Part shown: piece by piece, positions 1 through 7,243 of the stretch
Position numbering within the stretch: the stretch's first letter is position 1
Layout of the letters: the number at the start of each line of letters is the position of its first letter
Assembly: GCF_907164575.1 (NCBI RefSeq)
Contig: NZ_CAJQYY010000033.1
Coordinates: 1 to 64,000 of the forward strand
Source: Paraburkholderia gardini
Lineage (GTDB): Bacteria; Pseudomonadota; Gammaproteobacteria; Burkholderiales; Burkholderiaceae
Reading direction: 5' to 3'
Length of the DNA: 64,000 bases
Position numbers and translations under genes: made by a program
Notes under the pieces: generated by a model
What the model saw: only the letters and a program-made list of their open reading frames with translations
Databases searched by the model: none
Told to the model about the DNA's origin: nothing

Positions 1-83
1 CAACTTCCCGAACCGCCCGGTGCGGACCCGCATGCCGGGTGGTGTGGCAGGGGTACGGCCTCATGGCCGTCCCCTATGCCGAT
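1..83 (+). mobile_element. 3' end of a group II intron (domains V and VI)
   Basis: Bases 12-43 fold into a domain V-like hairpin: a nine-pair stem 12-20/35-43, a small bulge and an upper stem 21-24/29-32. Bases 51-76 form a second GC hairpin (GGGG-x-ACGGCC against GGCCGT-CCCC) with an unpaired A near its base, as expected for domain VI. The element ends in a pyrimidine-rich CCCCTATGCCGAT, like bacterial intron 3' ends. The wording of the domain V region matches proteobacterial group II introns I recognise. The body of the intron and any reverse transcriptase lie outside the window. The exact 3' boundary at 83 is my estimate. Confidence 0.72.
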
Positions 84-541
84 TCTTCTCTATAAGCCGA
101 CGCAGTCGGTTGTCTTGATCCGAATGAGTTTGAGCTTCCGGATAGCGCGGATTGCCTGTTCACACGTCATGTATTGCAAACGGGTTTCGTCCGTACTACA
201 CGCGCCGGAAATTTCGGTCACAAACGCGGAATAACCGGGTAGCGCCAAAGCTTTCGGGTGCGATAAATTCGCCCTGTCGTTGATTCTTTCATATCGAAAG
301 AAATCGGTTTCGAATTTTTTAATCGCTATCGTCGAATCCAATTGTCTCTACACGGCGCCCGGATCTTGTGATCGATTTGTGAATGCTCGTTTTCGGAGAT
401 AGGCATCTTGTCTATGCGATCGAATATCTGTTGGTAATTTTATTTTTTGAAAGTCTTAACTTTCAAAGAGTGCCGGGTTTTTCAGATTGCGGCGGTTGTA
501 AAACAACTGCCTACAGATCATAAATTGATACGGTTTGTGAA
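84..541. other. AT-rich spacer with diverged repeat copy A and an inverted repeat
   Basis: I see no convincing gene. Bases 90-345 resemble 2014-2245; shared blocks include AAGCCGrYGCAGTCG, GGAAATTTCG, TAAATTCGC and TCTTTCATwwyGAAAG. On the minus strand this copy stays open for 83 codons (90-341), but the protein is unrecognised and may be a gene relic. A perfect 9-bp inverted repeat with a 4-base loop lies at 446-467 (TTTGAAAGT / ACTTTCAAA). It has no U-tract on either strand and so is not an obvious terminator; it could be a regulator site upstream of the lipoprotein gene. Confidence 0.45.
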
Positions 542-565
542 GTGTCAGTGGGAGAAAATTTCGAC

Positions 566-1087
566 ATGAGTATATTAAGAATACTGATATTCGGCCTTGC
601 GTTTTCAACTGCCACGGCCGGGTGCAAGCGAGAACATACGAAAGACCGAGTGCCGATTTCAGTGCCATTCAATCTTGCCACGTCCGGAAACGATGTTTCG
701 GTGAATTTTGTTGTCGATAAGGAATTCTTTTGCGCTGTCAATCTGAAATACTTCTTTCAGAGCGAAAATCCTGCTGACCGGGAGCGGGTATGGGCGTTAG
801 TAGGCGGAATGAAAATGTCTGGGACAGCATTTGACGAGCGTGGGGCACCGGTCACCGTGCGAGTTTCCATATGGAAAATTTTAGGTGAGGACGAGAGTCT
901 CTTGACGGAGCAAATCGTCTCGTCACCACGCTTGTCCTCATGGGGACAGACGCTCAATGCCAGGCTAATGTTGATCAAGCTCGAACCGGGTCGCTATGTA
1001 ATTCGGGCGTCCACGCTGCTTGGGGCACCTCAGCTTTCTAAAGTCGAAACACAACTATCAGTTGTTCAAGCATATTTGGGTAAATAA
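566..1087 (+). CDS. DUF5625-like lipoprotein, possible immunity protein
   Basis: The start at 566 gives a signal peptide with hydrophobic core ILRILIFGLAFSTA and lipobox TAGC, so Cys at about residue 20 should be lipidated. An upstream start at 542 would add a poor N-terminus. The mature part carries the pattern I associate with the DUF5625 family: a PVPFNLATSG-like strand, ADRERVW, RLSSWG and LEPGRYVIRASTL near the end. The function of that family is not established to my knowledge. The gene ends 12 bases before the start of a hydrolase-like gene (1099) that has its own good ribosome site. A periplasmic lipoprotein encoded just before a cell-wall hydrolase is a common effector/immunity layout, so an immunity role is my inference. 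Confidence 0.7.
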   Translation: MSILRILIFGLAFSTATAGCKREHTKDRVPISVPFNLATSGNDVSVNFVVDKEFFCAVNLKYFFQSENPADRERVWALVGGMKMSGTAFDERGAPVTVRVSIWKILGEDESLLTEQIVSSPRLSSWGQTLNARLMLIKLEPGRYVIRASTLLGAPQLSKVETQLSVVQAYLGK

Positions 1088-1098
1088 GTGAGGTTGTC

Positions 1099-2010
1099 AT
1101 GCCAAGAATTACGATAAAGATCGCAGGTCGCGGAACGCCGATGGCTGACGGCGGTGCGTCCGCGGTAGGTCACATGTGATTTGTGCTGGACAACGGCCAT
1201 GGCATTTCCCAAAGCTACGGATTCGCCCCTGACGAAGATCATCATGGCCAGCCGTTCGCTCAGGGACGCCTATATGATGATGACGATGCAAATTATCAAA
1301 CTCGCACCTACATAAACACAATTGAAATAACGGACGCGCAGTATGCCTCCATCGTTGCGTTCGCGGCGAGTCCCGCAGTCTACGGCTTCGATCTGCAATA
1401 CAACGGTTTAAACAACAGCTGCATCGACTTTGTCTGGAAAGCGCTAGAAGTAGCCGGCCTTAACCCGTCGGGTTTCGAAGGGCAGATCTGGCCGACGCTG
1501 AACTCGCTTCAGGTTGAAATGATCCGAGACGGGTTCGCTAATGGCGATGACTCGCTACTCGGCAGTCTTACGTTTCCTGCATTCGACCTGCCTTTCGGGA
1601 TTTATGACTTCTTCAAGCAACTCGGCCTTGCTCTGGGCATGATCGATCCATTGATTCTCGACTTCGACGGCGACGGTATCCAGACCATCAATCCGGACGA
1701 CTCCACAGCCTATTTCGATTTTGACGGCGGCGGTAGTCGAACGCACACGGGCTGGATCAGCACGGGCGATGGTTTCCTCGTGCTGGATCGCAACCACAAC
1801 GGCGCAATCGATTCGGGCGCGGAGATGTTAGCGATTTTACGCAGCGGGTGAGATGGTAACGCTCGACGCGCTTGGCATAGTCGCGATCAGTCTGAATAAA
1901 GACGGCGCCATCCGGACGCTGGAAAACGGTAACGTAGTACGCGGCACCGGCACGTTCGTACAGGTGATGGATGGAATCGCCGTCAATCGCGAAATTTTTG
2001 CTTCTGGTTC
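1099..2010 (+). pseudogene. Broken secreted hydrolase-like effector with RTX-type calcium-binding segment
   Basis: Translation begins at ATG 1099 after TGAGG at 1088-1092. After about 26 residues TGA at 1177-1179 interrupts the frame, exactly where a GHMW motif would need Trp (TGG). Reading resumes in the same frame through SYGFAP, an Asp-rich loop and NSCIDFVWKAL. A His followed later by Cys suggests a permuted NlpC/P60 (LRAT-like) peptidase fold. The segment near 1650 carries PLILDFDGDG, YFDFDGG and VLDRNHNGAIDSGAEM, typical of large type I secreted calcium-binding proteins. The frame stops at 1851, and the family's later TLDALGI segment follows in another frame, so an internal stretch is deleted. 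The 3' end runs into repeat copy B. Family placement is by motif only. Confidence 0.62.
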
Positions 2011-2013
2011 TTC

Positions 2014-2245
2014 ATTTTTCTCCGTAAGCCGGTGCAGTCGACGAATTCGATTCGACCGAGGTCGATTTCGCTTGTACGGATGCGGGCTCGCGTGTCTGCT
2101 TCTCGGAAGAGTCAGTCATATACACAACTGCCCAGGAAATTTCGCTCTGAAACGCAGAATTATCGTGTATCGCAAGGATCTCGAGTTGCGGTAAATTCGC
2201 GTCTTCAACCGAATCTTTCATTATGAAAGGAATCGGCGATGATGG
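2014..2245. repeat. Diverged repeat copy B
   Basis: This stretch resembles bases 90-345 in the same orientation. Shared blocks include GTAAGCCGGTGCAGTCG against ATAAGCCGACGCAGTCG, AGGAAATTTCG, AAACGCAGAAT, GTAAATTCGC and GAATCTTTCATTATGAAAG. By eye I judge identity around 70 percent in the best 100 bases. On the minus strand both copies share the peptide pieces ANL and SAF-x-x-EIS in corresponding places, which hints at descent from one coding sequence, but the rest diverges. The two copies bracket the lipoprotein/hydrolase pair. Confidence 0.45.
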
Positions 2246-2486
2246 AGATTTTAGAGAGTTGTTATTGAACTAAATAGTTCTCGGTTTTTCGTAAATCCGT
2301 GGGAATGAATTTTAGCGAAAAGCCGGTTCCAACGCCGCCCGATAGTATGTCTGTTTCTGCGAATTTCCCGATTTTCTCCGGTCTCATCGCGAGCATTAAC
2401 AGGGAATTTCAATGCTCGCAATTGATGGAACGGCAGCGGATGCTCGCCGAGGTGCGGCGTGAATTGTATCCAGATGGAGATCGTGG
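2246..2486. other. Spacer upstream of the membrane protein, no clear gene
   Basis: AT-rich DNA. A 70-codon frame from GTG 2299 to 2511 (begins MGMNFSEKPVPTPPD) overlaps the next gene and has no recognisable features. The stretch may hold the promoter for the following membrane protein; I cannot pick out a convincing one. Confidence 0.3.
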
Positions 2487-3026
2487 GTGCTTTATATATT
2501 TAAGCCGTTAGTGCCCATTGCGTATGCAAGGACACTTTTGTATTGCTTCGGAATTATGTTGGCGTTGGCCGGTCTGTTGTTTCCTGCAGAAATTCCAGTC
2601 AACGGAGGGGTGGCGCGCTGGATGTGTGATCTCGGACGACAGGTGCCGATAGTGCGTAGCCTCGATACGTCCATGAGATACACCTGCGCGCTGTCAGTCA
2701 GCCTGGGAGGAGCAGTTTATTTTGGATTTCTCGTCGGAGTGCTGCTGTGTTTCTGCAGGCTCCGCGACCCCATTCCTATACGCCAGTTTATAGCAGCCGA
2801 CTGGAAGAAAAAAATCTCACTTCTATTAATCGTCGTAATTTTCCTTGGTGGAACGTGGACGACGAATACTGCTCCATTAATAGGGGGGATATTTAGGTTT
2901 ATTTCGTTAAGTAGAATAACAATCGCCATTGTGGCGCCAGGTTATCTTTTTGCTCATGCACTAATGTGGTCGCTAGCGCTTTTTTACGTGAAATTCTGCT
3001 TCGGGATACGACATGAATTCTATTAA
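2487..3026 (+). CDS. Unrecognised four-helix inner-membrane protein
   Basis: I do not recognise this protein. The GTG start at 2487 is preceded by GGAG at 2476-2479. Four hydrophobic segments are clear: around residues 13-32, 65-90, 105-122 and 137-170. The loops are short and no catalytic motif is visible. Its last 14 bases overlap the start of the next gene, so the two are probably translated together. The base composition is clearly lower in GC than the housekeeping genes, consistent with transfer. Given the truncated effector-like gene directly downstream, a membrane-bound immunity protein is possible, but nothing in the sequence proves this. Confidence 0.6.
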   Translation: MLYIFKPLVPIAYARTLLYCFGIMLALAGLLFPAEIPVNGGVARWMCDLGRQVPIVRSLDTSMRYTCALSVSLGGAVYFGFLVGVLLCFCRLRDPIPIRQFIAADWKKKISLLLIVVIFLGGTWTTNTAPLIGGIFRFISLSRITIAIVAPGYLFAHALMWSLALFYVKFCFGIRHEFY

Positions 3027-3585
3027 CCAAGAATATTTTAAAAATCTTCAGGATGTGTTGTCGGATCGTTCTGCAGATTTTTGGACGATGGGTTCCGGTG
3101 CATTGGCGGCGGCGTTGACCCAGCTTGAAAAATCTGCGGAAACGTCCGCGGTAGTGTATGAGACGCTTGGCCGCACGATGGCGGACCAGGCTGCCAGGCT
3201 AGCTGCCGATTTGATAGCTCTTGGCGAAGGTGTGGGCACGGAATCACAGAGGGCCTTCCTGTTACATAACGCTCAAGCTATTTCATTGCGTATCGACGAT
3301 TTGCGGGCCGGCGGCGCTGCCGCTTATGCGGAATACGGTGAGGCTATTGCAGCGGCGGCGAGAGGGGCGACGTCCGCGAAGGCGATTATGGGAGTTGGTG
3401 CATTCGTCGACGGGATCACTCTCGCCAGTGCAGTAAATGACGCACAGCGGACAGGAAACTGGACCAATGTTGCGAGTGCAATAGGATCAATCATCGCCAT
3501 TAGCGCGACGGTAGACTTGGGAATTGCCGCTGGTACTCTCGCGGCGGGGTATGGAAGCGCGTTTCCTCGACGGCGAATTCATTGA
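3013..3585 (+). pseudogene. N-terminal part of a large secreted effector-like protein, truncated
   Basis: The frame starts inside the end of the preceding membrane-protein gene. It encodes an Ala-rich helical region and then a hydrophobic Gly/Ala stretch (KAIMGVGAFVDGITLASAVNDAQ through IIAISATVDLGIAAGTLAAGYG). This is typical of the head of long type I or contact-dependent effectors that use a glycine-rich membrane-active segment. After about residue 178 the sequence stops resembling anything similar and ends in RRRIH. From about 3551 the DNA instead reads as a HlyD-type protein in another frame. A deletion therefore joined the effector head to the secretion adaptor and removed the toxic or secretion-signal part. 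Confidence 0.55.
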
Positions 3586-4258
3586 TTTCCAGTCGAAGCT
3601 GGCTCGTCTCGATGCGGAGATCGCGAAGAATCAGGCCGAATTGCAGACGGTCGAAGCCGTTGTGCAACGCCTGAAGCGGACGCTTCAGATTGCACGTGTG
3701 CGCGAGGCTGATCTGAATGAGCTTGTGGCAAGGAACTACGTGTCTCGCCACGAATACCTGGAAAAGCAGCAGGTCGTCATCGAGCAGGAAGGCGAACTCG
3801 CTGCACAGAAAAGCCGGACGGATGAAATCCGGGCGGTGATTTTCGCAGGCCGGCGGCAGCGCGATGAACTGACAGCCACGACACGTCGCCAGACGCTGGA
3901 TAACCTGAACGCGGCTATTCAGAAAGCAGCGGAATTTCGCGAGGAATTCGCGAAGGCGGACGCACGTGATCGTGTGATGACGCTGGTCGCGCCAGTCGAT
4001 GGGGCCGTCCAGCAGCTTGTCGTGCATACGGTTGGCGGAGTAGTCACCGCAGCCCAGCCGCTCATGGTGATCGTGCCGAACGACCGGCCGGTTGAAATCG
4101 AGGCTTTCCTGGAGAACAAGGATGTCGGATTTGTCCAGGCCGGTCAGCGCGCCGCCGCGAAGATCGAAACGTTTCTGTACACCCGCTATGGAACGTTGCC
4201 GGCTGAAGTGGTCAGCGTGTCTCACGACGCGATCGGCGGGGAGCTCACGCATTCGTTC
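3551..4258 (+). pseudogene. HlyD-family type I secretion adaptor, truncated at both ends
   Basis: The reading frame (open from 3524) encodes a long coiled coil (LARLDAEIAKNQAELQ through VSRHEYLEKQQVV and the QRQRDELTA region). It continues into the lipoyl/beta-barrel part: LVAPVDGAVQQL, HTVGGVV, LMVIVPND, VEIEAFLENKDVGFV and AEVVSVSHDAIGGEL. This is characteristic of HlyD membrane-fusion proteins of type I secretion. The N-terminal cytoplasmic tail, membrane helix and first beta segment are missing. The C-terminus is cut after SHDAIGGEL, where intact family members continue for roughly 60-80 residues. The DNA then passes directly into the signal peptide of a TolC-like gene in a different frame. 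It is unlikely to be functional. Confidence 0.75.
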
Positions 4259-4260
4259 GC

Positions 4261-5691
4261 GTGGTCGCGACGTCGCTCTGTCTGGTAGCCGCCGATGCGC
4301 GGGCCGAGACGTTCGATCCGCTTCGCACCGGCGAAGCGGTGCCGATGGTTCCTGTCACTGCGAGGATTCCGGGAAGCGTCGGCGTTGTGCCGTGCGAATA
4401 TGGTCCGCCTGCGTCGGCGATGCAACTCGATGAGGTAGTGGAGCGGGCGCTGTGTCGCAATCCCCTCACTGCGCGGACATGGGCAAACGCGCAGGTGCAG
4501 GCGGCACGACTGGGACAGGCGCAGGCCGCCCGGCTGCCGACAATTTCCGGCGTCGTAAGCGGATCGGCCAATCAGGCGAATACGTCGTCCACCAGTTCGC
4601 TCGCATCGCAAGGTGCCTACGACGGTCCGGCTCGCGCGGCGGAACTGTCGCTTGATTGGGTCCTGCTCGATTTCGGTGCGCGTCGGGCGGAAGTCAGGAA
4701 AGCTCGCGAACTTCTTGCTGCCGCAGACGAGTCATTCAACGCGGCGGTGCTGGATGTTCTTTACGCAACGGCGCGCGACTATTTTGCTGCGCTGACTGCG
4801 CGAGCTCAGGTTGACGCAGCGAGAATGGCGCAAGCGAATGCATTGCAGAGTCTGAATGCCGTGCGAGCGAGGCTGGCATCCGGCGTTGTGTCGATAGCGG
4901 ACGAATTGCAGGCGCGGACCGCACACAACGAGGCGACACTTCGTGTGGTCAAGGCCACGAACGCCCTTCACGAAGCCGAAGGAACCCTGGCCATCGATAT
5001 GGGACTTCAACCCGACGTGCCGATCCACCTGGTGGACATTCCGGAAAACGTGAGAGATACCCGCCCTCCACTAGAGGGTATCCGGCTTCTGATCGAGCAG
5101 GCGCTGGCGACGCACCCGCGTCTGCGGGCAGCGCGGGCGGAACGCAATGCGACGGATGCAGCCGTGGATGTGAGTCGTGCCCAGGGTCTCCCGAGCGTGC
5201 ATCTGGAGGCGGGCCTGTCGCGGAGTACGCGCCCTGGCGCGAGCATGGGAGACGACCTGCCTGTTACGTCAACGTCGCGCAGCAACTACGTCGGTGTGCG
5301 TGTGACCATTCCATTCTTCGACGGATTTGGAACGACATACCGTATCAAGGAGGCGCGGATGCAGGCTGAGGTCCAGCGGGCAAATCTGGCCGAGACAGAA
5401 CAGCAGGTCGCGCTGAATGTCTGGAAAAGCTATGAAGCTGTGCGTTCAGGTGCGGATACGCTTGAGCAGGCCGAAGCGTTACAGCAGAATGCGGCGCTGG
5501 CGTTCGATGCCACCCGTGCGCGCTACAACGCGGGGATCGCGAACATCGTCGAATTGCTGCGTGCACAGGACGTACTTGTCGATGCCACGCAGCAGCGCAT
5601 TTCCGTGCAATCGGACTGGAGGGTCGCGCGTCTCAGTCTGGCGGCAAGTCTTGGAAAGCTTGACATCTCTACGTTCCGAAACCGCCCGTGA
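4261..5691 (+). CDS. TolC-family outer-membrane efflux/secretion protein, 5' end damaged
   Basis: The protein has the two OEP repeats expected of TolC proteins, with paired long helices: LDEVVERALCRNPLTARTWANAQVQAARLGQAQAARLP in the first half and LIEQALATHPRLRAARAERNATDAAVDVSRAQGLPSV in the second. The segment before ETF is a signal-peptide hydrophobic core and cleavage site (SLCLVAADARA). The usual positively charged start is absent because the upstream deletion junction falls at about 4258. Only a GTG at 4261 is available as a start, with no good ribosome site. The rest is full length. It would have formed the outer-membrane channel of the type I system whose adaptor lies just upstream. 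Whether it is expressed now is doubtful. Confidence 0.75.
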   Translation: MVATSLCLVAADARAETFDPLRTGEAVPMVPVTARIPGSVGVVPCEYGPPASAMQLDEVVERALCRNPLTARTWANAQVQAARLGQAQAARLPTISGVVSGSANQANTSSTSSLASQGAYDGPARAAELSLDWVLLDFGARRAEVRKARELLAAADESFNAAVLDVLYATARDYFAALTARAQVDAARMAQANALQSLNAVRARLASGVVSIADELQARTAHNEATLRVVKATNALHEAEGTLAIDMGLQPDVPIHLVDIPENVRDTRPPLEGIRLLIEQALATHPRLRAARAERNATDAAVDVSRAQGLPSVHLEAGLSRSTRPGASMGDDLPVTSTSRSNYVGVRVTIPFFDGFGTTYRIKEARMQAEVQRANLAETEQQVALNVWKSYEAVRSGADTLEQAEALQQNAALAFDATRARYNAGIANIVELLRAQDVLVDATQQRISVQSDWRVARLSLAASLGKLDISTFRNRP

Positions 5692-5703
5692 CAATGACCA
5701 CCC

Positions 5704-7158
5704 CTAAAACACCTCCATCTCACTCTTCGGCTTCTCGGCAAAAAACCGTCCCATCTCACGCGCCAGTTCGTTCAACGCCGCCATCTCTTTCTGTGAGATC
5801 TTGCGCGGTTCCTGCGAATGCGACCAGTCGCCGTACATGAGCGCGACCGTCGACTGATTCTCTTCCAGCACGACCGGCAGGATCACGAACGAACGCGCAT
5901 CGTCGAATGCACGACGGAACCACGCCGGCAGACGCGCCATGATCTTCGGGTCGCGCGCATTCTCGATGAAAATGCCGACCGAATTCGCGATCGCCAGATG
6001 GAACACGTCTGGTTCGAACGTCGCGGTGAAGCCGAGCGTCGGCAGCATCGCATCCATCTTCGGACCGAGTCCGAGTCGCGCCTTGAACGAGCCGGCACCA
6101 TGCCTCACGAACACGACCGTGCGCGTGAAATTGAGCCCTGCCAGAACGGTCTCGGATGCCATCGCGAGCACCGGGCCGATCGGATTGTCGGAAGGCAGCG
6201 CACGCAGGTCCTCGACACCGGCGGCGATACGCGCTTCGGGATCGAGCGCTTCGCGTGCGATCGCATCGGCGTTCGCACGCAGTTCGACGATCTCACGCAT
6301 CACGCCGTCGTCGGACTCTTCGCCGGCGAGCGCGATGCTCATCGCGACGAGTGTTTCCGGGTCGGTGCCGAGCATGTGGCCGTAGCGGTGCGCAAGCTCG
6401 GCGATACTCGTTTCGCGCACCGCGTCGGACATGTTCGGCGTCGTCAGGACGTGCGAGACTTCGGTCGAATAGTTGGTGATGGCGCGCAGCCACTGTACCT
6501 GGCGCGACGGATTGTCCGGCGTTTCGTACGTCGTCATGCCGGCGCGGATCGTGTCGGGCAGACGCCAGCGCGTTGCCGCTTCAAGACCGATTTCGTCGAA
6601 CGTGACGCCGAGTTCGTTGTTGCACGCCTGGTTTTCATCGACGCCCGCGTCGATTGCGCGGCGGATCTTGTCCCACTCGGTGTCAAGGTAGAAGACGACC
6701 AGCAGCTTGCCCACCTGACGCATCAGCGTGCAGACGACGGCCTCTTCACCGGCGCGCAGATCGCCTCGCTCGGTGAGCTTGCGTGCGACGCAGCCCGAGA
6801 GCATCGTGCGGTTCAGCTCGAGCTTCGCGTCGATGCGGCGCGGCACGCTGTGGTGGAAGTGATCGACGAGCTTCAGGCCGACGATCAGATGGCCGACGGC
6901 GTCCATGCCGAGCACCATGAGCGCACGCGTGACGGTCGTGATGTTGCCGCCGAACGCCATGTACATCGCCGAATTGGCGAGCCGCAGCACCTTTTGCGTG
7001 AGGGCGAAATCCGACAGCACGACTTGCACGAGCGCGGAGAAATCGAGCTCGTCATTGTTCATCGCCGACATGGTGGTGCGCATCGCGTGCGAGAGCATGG
7101 GGAAGTCCCCGCGCTCGTTCATTCGCGACCACAGCCTGTCCAGCAGCGTAGCCTTCAT
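5704..7158 (-). CDS. HDOD domain signalling protein
   Basis: 484 residues. The N-terminal ~200 residues match the HDOD fold: FPMLSHAMRTTMSAM, then VVLSDFALTQKVLRLANSAMY, VTRALMVLGMDAV and a later VGKLLV helix. HDOD domains are HD-like but lack the metal-binding His-Asp pair, and act in signalling, often with c-di-GMP proteins. The C-terminal half (about residues 300-480) looks like a GAF-type sensor, but I cannot identify its ligand. It is convergent with the tolC gene and sits just downstream, on the same strand, of a GGDEF-EAL gene. The start at 7158 is chosen because MKATLLDRLWSRM fits the usual HDOD N-terminus. Confidence 0.85.
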   Translation of the reverse strand: MKATLLDRLWSRMNERGDFPMLSHAMRTTMSAMNNDELDFSALVQVVLSDFALTQKVLRLANSAMYMAFGGNITTVTRALMVLGMDAVGHLIVGLKLVDHFHHSVPRRIDAKLELNRTMLSGCVARKLTERGDLRAGEEAVVCTLMRQVGKLLVVFYLDTEWDKIRRAIDAGVDENQACNNELGVTFDEIGLEAATRWRLPDTIRAGMTTYETPDNPSRQVQWLRAITNYSTEVSHVLTTPNMSDAVRETSIAELAHRYGHMLGTDPETLVAMSIALAGEESDDGVMREIVELRANADAIAREALDPEARIAAGVEDLRALPSDNPIGPVLAMASETVLAGLNFTRTVVFVRHGAGSFKARLGLGPKMDAMLPTLGFTATFEPDVFHLAIANSVGIFIENARDPKIMARLPAWFRRAFDDARSFVILPVVLEENQSTVALMYGDWSHSQEPRKISQKEMAALNELAREMGRFFAEKPKSEMEVF

Positions 7159-7243
7159 TTAAGTCCCGCCAAAGCCATACGTATTCCAGTGTTCAGCATG
7201 CCGGTACGCCCCGGGTATCCGGGCTCCGGGTAGTTCGGGTACA

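Noticed and set aside
90..341. 83-codon minus-strand frame as a real gene
   Set aside because: No ribosome site, no recognisable domain, and the matching copy at 2014-2245 does not keep the same frame throughout.
446..467. Terminator at the perfect inverted repeat
   Set aside because: Neither strand has a T run after the hairpin.
2299..2511. 70-residue gene upstream of the membrane protein
   Set aside because: Overlaps the membrane-protein start, lacks a ribosome site and shows no features.
5818..7233. Long plus-strand open frame opposite the HDOD gene
   Set aside because: It is a composition effect of high-GC coding DNA: Arg/His-rich, with no motif, while the minus strand has clear HDOD motifs. 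The same applies to other long opposite-strand frames such as 13751-15499, 41336-45052 and 62403-63980.
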